Of a stretch of 64,000 bases of DNA, positions 46,813 to 55,491 are shown in pieces. The stretch spans positions 76,673 through 140,672 of the forward strand of contig JASEGA010000001.1 in assembly GCA_030018315.1 (NCBI GenBank), given 5' to 3'. Made by a program: the position numbers and the translations under genes. Source of the stretch: a bacterium. Its GTDB lineage: Bacteria; Hydrothermota; UBA3073; JACQXS01; JAGMCI01. Numbering within the stretch: the first letter of the stretch is position 1; every line of letters begins with the position of its first letter. The notes beneath the pieces were generated by a model that saw only the letters and a list, made by a program, of their open reading frames with translations, ran no database searches and was not told the origin of the DNA.

Positions 46813-47916
46813 TTAGAAGCATTCGGGGACTGTCCCCGAATGGCTCAGTAAAAATGGAGGTACACGGCCGAGTGCCTTTTGAGCATTTTTTGAAAGTCTC
46901 CCAGACTTGTAAAGGTTTGTAAAAATAATTTTAAACGGTTCATATGGAGTAGATGGTAAAGCGTAACAGGAAGTGGCAAGAATTTGAGCGCCCTTAAATT
47001 TAACTATATCTAAAAATTCGTTAGCTAATCTTGTTTTGCCTACCCCTGCAGCTCCACTTATGAAAATTACCTTTCCATCACCCTGCATTACTTGTTTGAA
47101 CACATCTTCTAATTCTTTTAACTCTCTTTCTCTCCCTATCAACTTTGGAGAATGAATAGATAGATGCACTTTCTCGGGAATACCTATCCCTTTACGAGCT
47201 AATTCAAGTAAGAGTTGAGACGTATTTGCATCCTCCGGATATGCAGCTATACCAGTATTTACGGTAAGTCTGATACCATGCTTAAAAGTATAATCTTTAA
47301 TTATTCCTTTGAGTCTTTCCCCTACACTCAACGCCTCTTCTTTTTCTATTCCGGTGAGCAATAATGCAAACTCATCTCCATTGTATCTGAACAGCATATC
47401 TTCTGGACGAGTATTGGTTTTTAAAATCTTAGCTAACTGGATAAGGATTTCATCTCCTGCAGAAGAGCCAAACGAAATGTTTACATCGTTGAATTTGTTG
47501 ATATCTAAGAAAATTAGCGGCATAGCCAATTTCTTATATTCAGCCTCGCGAATTTTCACTTCTAAATAAGAATTAAGATACTTATAGTCGTGAAGTCCTG
47601 TTAGGGAATCGGTAGTTTCTTCTGGCTTTTCTATTTCAACTTCATGTAGAAGTGGTGGCGTAACTTTCTCCTCCATAATGATACGCTCTGTTGCCTCAAT
47701 TCCCTTTAGTGTTGCAATAGCATGTTCAAGATATTGCTCAGCTAAATGAGGAGAAATCTGTTCAATAGTAGCAGTAACTTTGGGTGGCTCTTTTTTGGCT
47801 GGACCTAATTCTTTTGCTCTCTTAATACCCTGCTCAAAGTATAATTCAGTGAGCTCATTTTTCACTGCTTGATTATCAGGAAATTTTTGTGCTATATATT
47901 CATAAGCCTCAATCAC
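46813..47916 (-). CDS. GGDEF domain plus AAA P-loop fragment of a disrupted signalling gene
   Basis: A 367-residue piece. Residues about 1-110 are helical with a TPR-like start (AYEYIAQKFPDNQ). Residues about 110-240 form a diguanylate-cyclase-like domain (TDSLTGLHDYKYLN, PLIFLDINKFNDVNISFGSS, FRYNGDEFALLLTG); the signature is NGDEF rather than GGDEF, so activity is unsure. Then comes LIGRERELKELEDVF and the Walker A GAAGVGKTRLANEF. The frame ends at HSGTVPECF, encoded by an inserted palindrome. It is in the same register as the upstream TPR piece, separated by one TAG at 47934-47932. TPR-GGDEF-ATPase was probably one protein. Confidence 0.7.
   Translation of the reverse strand: MIEAYEYIAQKFPDNQAVKNELTELYFEQGIKRAKELGPAKKEPPKVTATIEQISPHLAEQYLEHAIATLKGIEATERIIMEEKVTPPLLHEVEIEKPEETTDSLTGLHDYKYLNSYLEVKIREAEYKKLAMPLIFLDINKFNDVNISFGSSAGDEILIQLAKILKTNTRPEDMLFRYNGDEFALLLTGIEKEEALSVGERLKGIIKDYTFKHGIRLTVNTGIAAYPEDANTSQLLLELARKGIGIPEKVHLSIHSPKLIGRERELKELEDVFKQVMQGDGKVIFISGAAGVGKTRLANEFLDIVKFKGAQILATSCYALPSTPYEPFKIIFTNLYKSGRLSKNAQKALGRVPPFLLSHSGTVPECF
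46820..46842. repeat. Perfect 23-bp palindrome causing a frameshift
   Basis: CATTCGGGGAC (46820-46830), a central T, and GTCCCCGAATG (46832-46842) form a perfect inverted repeat. It lies where the frame of the GGDEF-ATPase gene shifts; before it the protein reads VPPFLLS, after it SKAYLFEGV in another frame. Confidence 0.7.
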
Positions 47917-47931
47917 TTTATCTATATTATT

Positions 47932-48309
47932 CTACATTCGTTTACGGTTTGCATATTCAATAAGGCTGGTCATTGCCACCAACGGTAATCCAAGTTCACC
48001 ATACAGTTTACCCAGTTGATTATATATCTCCACTCTATCAGGTTCTATCCTTAGTATCTTATTCCCAATAGCAATGGCATTATTATATAACGATTCCTTT
48101 TCATAAGCTAACATGGCTTGCTCATAAGAAATGATTGCATCTTCTATCAAGCCTGCTACCCGATAAGTATCCCCCATATTGTTAAGGAGCTCAGGGTCAT
48201 CCAGATGTGTTTCCAGTAGCCGATGATATTCAGAAATTGCTTCCTGATACTTACCTTTACGAATAAGTTCTCTTATCTTTTGCTCTACACGTCCTTTAGT
48301 CGCCATCAT
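47932..48309 (-). CDS. TPR protein, N-terminal fragment of the disrupted GGDEF-ATPase gene
   Basis: A 125-residue TPR protein (KGKYQEAISEYHRLLETH, LLNNMGDTYRVAGLIEDAI, IYNQLGKLYGELGL). It ends ANRKRM then TAG, but the frame continues past the stop as NNIDKVIEAYEYIAQKFPDN, another TPR-like helix pair. It therefore looks like the N-terminus of the longer gene below it. The TPR piece could still work alone. A promoter with the -10 box 7 nt before the ATG precedes it. Confidence 0.7.
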   Translation of the reverse strand: MMATKGRVEQKIRELIRKGKYQEAISEYHRLLETHLDDPELLNNMGDTYRVAGLIEDAIISYEQAMLAYEKESLYNNAIAIGNKILRIEPDRVEIYNQLGKLYGELGLPLVAMTSLIEYANRKRM

Positions 48310-48316
48310 AATGAAC

Positions 48317-48343
48317 TTTATACCCTACTTTGAGTGATGTCAA
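48317..48343 (-). promoter_or_regulatory. Promoter of the TPR-GGDEF-ATPase gene
   Basis: TTGACA (48343-48338), 15 bp, TATAAA (48322-48317) on the minus strand (TAAAGT two bases later gives a 17-bp spacer). It ends 7 nt before the ATG at 48309. Confidence 0.5.
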
Positions 48344-48416
48344 GAAAAATGCTAACTAAAATTTTAAATTCTATTTTATGGATTTTGACACAAACTGTGT
48401 GGGGTCATCAGGCAAT

Positions 48417-49529
48417 TCATGATGACTGTTCTTTCTTTATTACCATTAAGAAAGTTAACAAACCAAATATAACGATAGCTTGGAATAAGAGAAATAATAC
48501 ATTTGATAAAGAAAGAGAAGTTCTTAAGACCATTGCTCCTAAACCAAAACAGACACTTATCAAGTATATGAAAATAACTACTTGACGATAGGTGAAACCA
48601 AGCTTAAGTAATCTGTGATGAAGATGGTCCTTGCCCACATACTCTATTATCTCTCTCAAAGTCTTCGTCTCTTTATTTATTATCCTAGAGACAATTATAA
48701 ACATCATATCAAATATAAAAATTCCAAAGATTAAAAGGGGTACACTCAGAGCCTTAACTCCTACAGTTGACCATTCGCCCATTACAGCAAGAGCCCCAAG
48801 AGTAAATCCAAGAAAGCTTGACCCCGCATTCCCTAAGAATATGCTTGCTGGATAGAAGTTATACAATAGGAAGCCAACACATCCACCAATTAAGGCAGCG
48901 CCAAGATAACCAAAATATGACTGATGAGTCTGTAGGGCAACTAATAAGAAAAAGGAAGCTACAATAGCTACCATACCTGCGGCTAAGCCATCTATTCCAT
49001 CAAAGAAATTGACTGCGTTAATAATCAAAATGATCCAAAACATGGTTATTATAAACTCACCAACCTTCCCCCATAGTACGTTGGGTAAAAAGGATATCAT
49101 AACTCCATACCTTGCAAGAATCAGACAGGCAATGACTTGAATCAATAGTCTCACTGAAGCTGGTATAGGTTTTATGTCATCAATAAATCCTGTTACAAAA
49201 AGGAGAGTCCCACCAAGACAAACTCCTTTAAGTAAAAGTGAGAAGCGAAAGTTTACAAGGATAACCAAAGCAAATGCAGCAAAAATAGCAGCCCCTCCAA
49301 GTAAAGGCATTGGGCTAATGTGAATCTTACGGGGAGATGGATAATCTAAGATTTTCAATTTGAGAGCTATATTCCTTGATACAGGCGTAAAAGATACAGA
49401 AAGTAAGAAGGTAGCACAAAAGATGAAAAAACATTGCCAAAAGAAAATCCCTTTTAATCCACCTATGTGGAGCAATACAAAGGGCACTACTGCTACGGGT
49501 ACCAGAATGAGATTAAGATAGCCTTTCAT
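48417..49529 (-). CDS. wecA: WecA/TagO-type undecaprenyl-phosphate sugar-1-phosphate transferase
   Basis: A 370-residue membrane enzyme with about ten helices that starts glycan assembly by moving a HexNAc-1-phosphate from UDP-sugar to undecaprenyl phosphate. Family motifs: PSPRKIHISPMPLLGG, the DDI of GFIDDIKPIPAS, NAVNFFDGIDGLAAG, FLGNAGSSFLGF and the DHLHHRLLKLG loop. MraY would be located in the mur cluster, so this is more likely the surface-polysaccharide initiator. It is the last gene of the minus-strand glycan cluster and overlaps the aminotransferase gene by 17 bp. Confidence 0.92.
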   Translation of the reverse strand: MKGYLNLILVPVAVVPFVLLHIGGLKGIFFWQCFFIFCATFLLSVSFTPVSRNIALKLKILDYPSPRKIHISPMPLLGGAAIFAAFALVILVNFRFSLLLKGVCLGGTLLFVTGFIDDIKPIPASVRLLIQVIACLILARYGVMISFLPNVLWGKVGEFIITMFWIILIINAVNFFDGIDGLAAGMVAIVASFFLLVALQTHQSYFGYLGAALIGGCVGFLLYNFYPASIFLGNAGSSFLGFTLGALAVMGEWSTVGVKALSVPLLIFGIFIFDMMFIIVSRIINKETKTLREIIEYVGKDHLHHRLLKLGFTYRQVVIFIYLISVCFGLGAMVLRTSLSLSNVLFLLFQAIVIFGLLTFLMVIKKEQSS

Positions 49530-50562
49530 TTACTCGCTGTAACGCCTTAATTATAGAATCTATCTCTCTTGTTTGAAGAGATGGGTATATTGGGATAGAG
49601 ATAGCAGATTGATAAACTTGGTCAGCAGAATCAAAACCTGTTAGCCCCAGGTATCTATGTAAAGGTCTATATACAGGTATATCACACATTACACCCTTTC
49701 TCTTTAGTGCTTCTAAATAAACTCTTACATCACTTTTAATTTTTACAACATATCTATAAAATATATGCTCTCTATCTACACAAGAAACTGGAAGTGTAAA
49801 ATTGCAGTCCGATAAAGAAGCATTATACATGCCTGCTATCTTCTTTCTTCTTGCAATAAAGAAAGGCAGTTTGGCAAGCTGACTCAAAATTAGAGACGCT
49901 TCTACATCTGTCATTTTATAATTAAATCTTACTTTAAAGTCATCTTTTGCATCGTAGTCTCTCAAGTCCTTTATTTTTGAGAGTAGTTTACTTTCAGTAG
50001 ATAAAACCATACCACCCTCACCTCCAGTTATCACTTTAGTAGCATAGAATGAGAAAACAGAGATAATACCAAAACTACCAGTTTTCTTACCCTTATAATG
50101 TGCTCCTACAGAATGAGCGCAATCCTCTATTATAGGAAGACCAATCTTTAGTAATTCATCAATATTAGCTGGCTGACCAAACATATGTGGAACAATTATT
50201 ACTTTAGTCTTTTTAGTAAGTTTTTTTCTGACATCAGAAACTTTCAAATTAAAGGTATCCTCATCTATATCTACAAGCACTGGTTTTGCCCCTACATAGT
50301 ATATAGTATTTAAAGGGGCAGTACAAACATAGGTCGGAAGAATTACCTCATCTCCATCATTTATTTCCAGAGCTATAAGGGCAAGGTGTAATGCAGCTGT
50401 CCCAGAAGAGGTAGCTACACCCGGCTGCATCCCTATATATGAACTAAATTCTAATTCAAGCTCCCTTACTTTGTTACCTTGAGCTATGTAACCGGATTTA
50501 ATTGTTTCTATTACAGCCTTTACATCAGAATCATCTATTGTAGGTCTTGAGTGTGAAATCAT
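49513..50562 (-). CDS. DegT/DnrJ/EryC1/StrS-family sugar aminotransferase
   Basis: A 349-residue PLP enzyme that aminates nucleotide keto-sugars. The PLP lysine is Lys176 in SFYATKVITGGEGGM; TSSGTAALHLAL, PTYVCTAPLNTIYYVG and IIEDCAHSVGAHYKG are standard. The sugar product cannot be read from sequence. It overlaps the PIG-L gene by 4 bp and the wecA-like gene by 17 bp, indicating a tight operon. Confidence 0.92.
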   Translation of the reverse strand: MISHSRPTIDDSDVKAVIETIKSGYIAQGNKVRELELEFSSYIGMQPGVATSSGTAALHLALIALEINDGDEVILPTYVCTAPLNTIYYVGAKPVLVDIDEDTFNLKVSDVRKKLTKKTKVIIVPHMFGQPANIDELLKIGLPIIEDCAHSVGAHYKGKKTGSFGIISVFSFYATKVITGGEGGMVLSTESKLLSKIKDLRDYDAKDDFKVRFNYKMTDVEASLILSQLAKLPFFIARRKKIAGMYNASLSDCNFTLPVSCVDREHIFYRYVVKIKSDVRVYLEALKRKGVMCDIPVYRPLHRYLGLTGFDSADQVYQSAISIPIYPSLQTREIDSIIKALQRVNERLS

Positions 50563-51173
50563 ATCTCTATAGCATATCTAAATGAAATAAAGCCTTCGGC
50601 ATATTTTATTTTACCCTGAAAGCCCCTATAACTGGCAATTGAACGAACAGCCTCTAACATATCAAGCCCAGTTGGGTATGACCTTTTAACCTGTGATTTA
50701 TGTATACCTAACAGTTTTATCTTTTCCTCTAATATATCTTCTATATTAACAAAGATATTAGGCTCAAAATTTTGTGATGTGTAGTCTTCATAAAAGAGTA
50801 CCCTTTTTACATACCTTGCAGCCGCTATTACACATTCACTGCAAGCACGGTGGTCCTGGTGGTCATCTTTATAGTAGTTAACATATACCTCATCTGGCTC
50901 TACTTCTTTTATTACACTGTCAAGTTTGGAGATTAACGCCCTGCCCGTAGGAATCTTCGTATCCTTAAATTGACCCCAAAATAGTTTCTTTGTTCTTAGG
51001 ACTTTTGCTGCCTTTTCTTGCTCAATTTTTCTGATATTACTATCACCACCCAATTCACCAAAAGTCAAAACAAGTAGGTATATTTTGTCACCCCTATCTC
51101 TATATTTCAATAGAGTACCACCACATCCATACTCTATATCATCAGGATGCGCACCTATGGCTAAAATATTCAT
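50559..51173 (-). CDS. PIG-L/LmbE-family deacetylase
   Basis: A 204-residue zinc enzyme that removes N-acetyl groups from GlcNAc-type sugars. Zinc motif AHPDDIEYGCGG (His9, Asp12) is at the N-terminus and the third ligand region is DHQDHRACSE. With the neighbouring aminotransferase and WbqC it probably modifies amino-sugars in the surface glycan. Start ATG lies just beyond the frameshifted ATPase gene. Confidence 0.9.
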   Translation of the reverse strand: MNILAIGAHPDDIEYGCGGTLLKYRDRGDKIYLLVLTFGELGGDSNIRKIEQEKAAKVLRTKKLFWGQFKDTKIPTGRALISKLDSVIKEVEPDEVYVNYYKDDHQDHRACSECVIAAARYVKRVLFYEDYTSQNFEPNIFVNIEDILEEKIKLLGIHKSQVKRSYPTGLDMLEAVRSIASYRGFQGKIKYAEGFISFRYAIEI

Positions 51174-51178
51174 TAATG

Positions 51179-51974
51179 CTATAAACTATCTATTGCTTCT
51201 TTTACTATCTCATTATCTATACTTTTAACTTTTTTAACAAAACCAGTAAATAAGCACATGTCACAAATTTGATTTATCCGACGTGGAATACCACCAGCTC
51301 TGTCAAAAACCAACCCTAAAGCAGAGAGAGTAAAAAGCTCATTATCACAACCAGCCACTTTTAAGCGATGTTTTACATAGTTAACTGTATCAGCATGATT
51401 TAGACCGTCTAAATTATAACGCATAGCAATACGCTGAGCTAATTGCTTATTATCTTCAATTTTTGAATTTAATTCCGGTTGTCCTAATAACACAAGAGTC
51501 AGTAAAAATTTATCCTCTAATTGAAAATTTAATAGTAATCTTAACTCTTCAAAAATATTTTTATCTTCAATTGTATGAGCTTCATCAATTACAACTACTG
51601 TCTTTTTACCATCTTTAATGTTGTCAGTTAATAGTTTTTCTAAAACAATTAAGATATCGGTCTTCCTATCGGGTAATTCTACACTTTTTAATTGGGTAAG
51701 CAATCATTCTCAATAAATCAACATCATTTAAACGTGGATTGTTAACAAAACCAACCTTATAGACATCTTTTTCTAATTCTTCACGAAGAGCATGGCCTAA
51801 AACTGTTTTGCCACATCCAAAGATACCTGTCAACATACCTGCACCTTTACCTTCTTTTACCACGTAGATAAGCCTAAATAAAGCTTCCTCATGTTGAGGT
51901 GACCGATATAGGAAACGAGGGTCAGGTGTGTTCTCAAAAGGCTTCTCTCTTAGCCTCCAATATTCTTTATACAT
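51179..51974 (-). pseudogene. ExeA-like AAA ATPase, copy 3, frameshifted
   Basis: Third member of a tandem set. Frame one (51974-51666) holds MYKEYWRLREKPFENTPDP and Walker A GIFGCGKTVLG and ends KKCRITR. Frame two resumes as TQLKSVELPDRKTD and continues with Walker B KTVVVIDEAH and the sensor region GGIPRRINQICDM to 51179. Comparison with copies 1 and 2 shows one extra T near 51706-51710: removing it gives the continuous IATQLKSVELP. It may be a true frameshift or a sequencing error. Full length would be about 265 residues, like the other copies. Confidence 0.85.
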
Positions 51975-51987
51975 TAAAGCTTTCTAT

Positions 51988-52800
51988 TTATTCTTCTAAA
52001 GTATCGGCTACTTCTTGAATAATGTCATTGTCTATTGTTTTTAAATTCTTGCTAAAACCTGTAAGGAGTGCCAAATCGCAGATATGATTTATTCTCCTTG
52101 GAATACCACCTGATTTTTCATAGACAAGCTTACAGGCACTATCTGTAAAGATATCAACACCTCCTACTATCTTCAGCCGATGAGCGATATATTGCTCTGT
52201 GTCGGCATAAGTTAAACTATCCAAGCGGCACTTAATAGCAATCCTCTGTGCTAATTGTTTATTGGCATCTATACTCTTCTTCAATTCTGGCTGTCCTAAG
52301 AGCAATAAAGTCAAAAGGAATCTATCTTCGAGTTGAAAGTTTAGAATCAGCCTTAATTCTTCCCATACATCCTTATCTTCAATGATGTGAGCCTCATCGA
52401 TAATGACCACCGTCTTCTTACCATCCCTCATATTGTCTTGCAATATTGAGTTTAGAGTATCCAATATCACATTGGATAGCACCTCTGTCTTTTTAGTAGG
52501 TAGACCCTTAGCTCCTAAACCGCTGGCAATAGCCATCAAAAGCTCTATATGGCTGAGATGGGGATTAGTTATAAAAGCTGTTTTATATATATCCTTTCCC
52601 AATTCTTTTAGGAGTGTCCGTCCCAGAAGAGTCTTACCGCATCCAAATATACCTGTTAATACTCCTGCCCCTTTGCTTTCTCTTACTGCATAAATAAGTC
52701 TAAACAAAGCCTCTTCATGTTGAGGTGACCGATAAAAGAAACGAGGGTCAGGTGTGTTCTCAAAAGGCTTCTCTTTTAATCCCCAGTATTTTTCATACAT
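51988..52800 (-). CDS. ExeA-like AAA ATPase, copy 2
   Basis: A 270-residue ATPase starting MYEKYWGLKEKPFENTPDP, with Walker A GIFGCGKTLLG at about residues 47-57 and Walker B KTVVIIDEAH. The C-terminal lid holds GGIPRRINHICDLALL. The family (ExeA/GspA and exosortase-linked ATPases) powers assembly or export steps at the envelope. It is an intact tandem paralogue between copies 1 and 3. The linkage to glycan genes suggests a role in polysaccharide export or regulation, which is inference. Confidence 0.85.
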   Translation of the reverse strand: MYEKYWGLKEKPFENTPDPRFFYRSPQHEEALFRLIYAVRESKGAGVLTGIFGCGKTLLGRTLLKELGKDIYKTAFITNPHLSHIELLMAIASGLGAKGLPTKKTEVLSNVILDTLNSILQDNMRDGKKTVVIIDEAHIIEDKDVWEELRLILNFQLEDRFLLTLLLLGQPELKKSIDANKQLAQRIAIKCRLDSLTYADTEQYIAHRLKIVGGVDIFTDSACKLVYEKSGGIPRRINHICDLALLTGFSKNLKTIDNDIIQEVADTLEE

Positions 52801-52803
52801 TGT

Positions 52804-53619
52804 TCAAAGTATAAGAGCTTCCACTGCTTCTTGAATAATCCTTTCATCTACTTTATCTGCCTTCTTATCGAACCCCACAACCAGGCTCATATCACAAATT
52901 TGATTAATTCTCCGTGGAATGCCTCCAGAGTTTTCATAGACGGGCTTAAGGCACTGCTCGGTAAATATAGAGCTCCTTCCTCCTGCTACTTCCAGCCGAT
53001 GAGCTATATAACCCCATGTCTCCTCCTGGCTCAAAGGATCCAAATGGTATCCCATAGCTATTCGCTGGGCCAACTGCTTATTCTTGCGAATCTTTTCCCT
53101 CAACTCGGGTTGACCCATAAGCAAGAGTGTTAGAAGGAACCTGTCCTCAAATTGGAAGTTCAAAATTAACCTCAATTCTTCAAAGACGTCTATATCGTCT
53201 ATCACATGAGCTTCATCTACAATGACTACCGTTTCTTTGCCATCTTTTACATTATTAACCAAGATATTATTTATAACCTCCAAAAAATAATCTGACGACA
53301 TCTCAGTTATTTTCTCCGGCAAGTTCTCGGCACCCAATTGGCGTGCAATAGCCCTTAAGAGCTCTACTGATTTAAGATGGGGATTATTTACAAATGCTAT
53401 CTGATATATATTTTTATTTAACGCATTGCAAAGCGCCCTCCCAAGAACCGTTTTCCCACAACCAAATACACCCGTTAACATCCCTGCTCCCTTTTCTTCT
53501 CTTACTACATAAATAAATCTCGATAAAGCCTCATCATGCTGAGGTGAATGATACAAGAAACGAGGGTCAGGAGTGTTCTCAAATGGCTTCTCTTTTAGTC
53601 CCCAATAGGCTTCGTACAT
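52804..53619 (-). CDS. ExeA-like AAA ATPase, copy 1
   Basis: A 271-residue paralogue starting MYEAYWGLKEKPFENTPDP, with Walker A GVFGCGKTVLG and Walker B ETVVIVDEAH, and the C-terminal GGIPRRINQICDMSLVVG. It is the first of three tandem copies and overlaps the 3' end of the WbqC gene by 25 bp. The three copies differ enough to be old duplications, yet share the identical N-terminal FENTPDPRF motif. Confidence 0.85.
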   Translation of the reverse strand: MYEAYWGLKEKPFENTPDPRFLYHSPQHDEALSRFIYVVREEKGAGMLTGVFGCGKTVLGRALCNALNKNIYQIAFVNNPHLKSVELLRAIARQLGAENLPEKITEMSSDYFLEVINNILVNNVKDGKETVVIVDEAHVIDDIDVFEELRLILNFQFEDRFLLTLLLMGQPELREKIRKNKQLAQRIAMGYHLDPLSQEETWGYIAHRLEVAGGRSSIFTEQCLKPVYENSGGIPRRINQICDMSLVVGFDKKADKVDERIIQEAVEALIL

Positions 53620-54296
53620 TTTTGTAAAATTTTTAAACTGTCTTTACCATAATTGAAAAGTAAATCTATCACTGACATATTTGGCTGAAAATTACCATCC
53701 AATTTTACCTGAGGATAAATAGGATGATTAAAATTTTGGAAAACTACCTTTATTTTTTCATTTTCAAATAAACTCAAATCTAAATACTCTCTTGCACCTT
53801 CACCAGAAAGATAAATATCAGCTTGCAACTTCTTACAAATATTAACTAACCTATCAGTTTTTTGCCCATCTACCTGTAAGTCTGAAGACTTTACCAATTC
53901 AGTCTGTATTCCCAAAAATGTAGCTAAATTCTTAATTAAATAAATATTTAGCTCACACAAATACTCCCATTTCTTGCTATAAACTTCTTCAAAAAAGGCT
54001 CTGTAATCTTTAAAATACGGAGTTCCACTATAATTGATGACCAAAGAATGCAAATGTTTTTTCCCCCAATTTGTCTTATTATTAATTAAAACTTCATTAA
54101 TCTTCTGCCCAAATGTATAATGCACTGGCACTGTCAGCCATTGCCAGCCGTGGGATGTGCTAATTTTATTACGATTCTGCCACTCATTCTTTTTATACTG
54201 GACATCATCTAAAAGAACAAAAAAGTCACTCCTCAATAGCTTATCAAAATATCCGAGCCAAGGCAAATATTGAGGCTGATGGATAGCACAAATCAT
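53595..54296 (-). CDS. WbqC-family protein
   Basis: A 233-residue WbqC-like protein with the family start AIHQPQYLPWLGYFDKLLRS and FFVLLDDVQYKKNEWQNRNKI-like core (residues about 31-51), and KTNWGKKHLHSLVINYSGTP. Members occur in O-antigen and exopolysaccharide clusters and are thought to act on amino-sugar-containing glycans. It lies directly after a dispersed repeat that ends the preceding GT4 gene. Confidence 0.88.
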   Translation of the reverse strand: MICAIHQPQYLPWLGYFDKLLRSDFFVLLDDVQYKKNEWQNRNKISTSHGWQWLTVPVHYTFGQKINEVLINNKTNWGKKHLHSLVINYSGTPYFKDYRAFFEEVYSKKWEYLCELNIYLIKNLATFLGIQTELVKSSDLQVDGQKTDRLVNICKKLQADIYLSGEGAREYLDLSLFENEKIKVVFQNFNHPIYPQVKLDGNFQPNMSVIDLLFNYGKDSLKILQKCTKPIGD

Positions 54297-54304
54297 TTCC
54301 CCTC

Positions 54305-54342
54305 TGTCATTGCGAGTCCCGATTTATCGGGACGAAGCAATC
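54305..54342. repeat. Dispersed repeat TGTCATTGCGAG with an internal hairpin
   Basis: The plus strand reads TGTCATTGCGAG, then the palindrome TCCCGATTTATCGGGA, then CGAAGCAATCC. It forms the 3' end of the upstream glycosyltransferase gene, whose last residues (KADCFVPINRDSQ) are translated from it. Confidence 0.7.
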
Positions 54343-55491
54343 CGCTTTTATCTTAACACAGGTTTGTTGAGAAGTCAAAAGATTTTTATATAAATTATCA
54401 ATTTTTTCTATCATTTTATCTGCTGAATACATAAATGCCCTTTCCTTACCATTTTTTCCCATGTTACTGGCGAGTTCTTTGTCTTTAAGAAGGTGTAGAA
54501 TTGCCTGAGATAAACTCTCAGAATCCTTTGAAGGAATTAATATCCCAGTAACACCATCCACAACAACAGTTGGTATACCACCTACATTAGTAGCTACAAC
54601 AGGTAACCCCGATGCCATTGCCTCAATAATTACCCTACCCATACCTTCATTCAATGATGCTAACACAAATATGTCTGAAATGGCGAGTAGCTCCGGAATA
54701 TCAGCTCTATCTCCCAAGAATAGAACAGTCTCTGTAAGACCAAGCTTACATACCATTCTTTCTAATTTTTTTCTTAGTGGACCATCGCCTACTATTAGAA
54801 ATTTAGTGTCTGGAATAGTTTCAACTACTTTTTTTGCCGCTTCTATTAAGTACCGGTGCCCTTTCACAGGAACAAGACGTGCATTACAGATAATTACTGG
54901 TGAGTTCAAATTGAGACCAAACTCCTCTTTCTTAGCTTTCTTATCAACTTTGACATTAATAAATGGATCAAGCTCTACTCCAGAGTGAACTGTTACGAAC
55001 TTATCTATGTCGCCAGAAATCTTCAGTGAGAGATAGTCTTTAGTTTCAGCAGGAGTAAGGCATATTATTTTATTAGTAAATTTAGCACTAAATCGCTCAA
55101 GTAGGATAAAAATTAAAGTAATACTCTTACTAAAGTATCCATAAAATACATGCCCATGAGGTTTATGGATAATAATAGGACAGCCTGCTAACTTTGCTGC
55201 AACTCGTCCTAAGAAGCCTGCCTTTGAAGAATGTGTGTCGACTATATCAAATCGCCCTCTTCTTATGAGTTTGTATAACTCAAATACACATATAAAGTCT
55301 TTGATTGGTGAAATATTTCGTACCAGTGACGGAATTACAACTACATTGATACCTAATATGTCTATATCTTTTACTGAGCCTGTAGCTAAAGTTATATCAT
55401 ATTTATCTTGTAAACCCTTTACTTTTAACAATGTACTCTGGGCAGCACCACCCTTATCTAATCTCGTGATAATATAGAGAATCTTAGTCAT
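54307..55491 (-). CDS. Glycosyltransferase family 4
   Basis: A GT-B glycosyltransferase, about 394 residues from the ATG at 55491 (TKILYIITRLDKGGAAQST), chosen over an upstream start at 55527 that would overlap the previous gene further. The C-terminal nucleotide-sugar site EGMGRVIIEAMASGLPVVAT is clear, as is RLVPVKGHRYLIEAAKKV. Its final 13 residues come from a dispersed repeat that supplies the stop codon, so the original C-terminus has probably been altered. Sugar and linkage are unknown. Confidence 0.9.
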   Translation of the reverse strand: MTKILYIITRLDKGGAAQSTLLKVKGLQDKYDITLATGSVKDIDILGINVVVIPSLVRNISPIKDFICVFELYKLIRRGRFDIVDTHSSKAGFLGRVAAKLAGCPIIIHKPHGHVFYGYFSKSITLIFILLERFSAKFTNKIICLTPAETKDYLSLKISGDIDKFVTVHSGVELDPFINVKVDKKAKKEEFGLNLNSPVIICNARLVPVKGHRYLIEAAKKVVETIPDTKFLIVGDGPLRKKLERMVCKLGLTETVLFLGDRADIPELLAISDIFVLASLNEGMGRVIIEAMASGLPVVATNVGGIPTVVVDGVTGILIPSKDSESLSQAILHLLKDKELASNMGKNGKERAFMYSADKMIEKIDNLYKNLLTSQQTCVKIKADCFVPINRDSQ

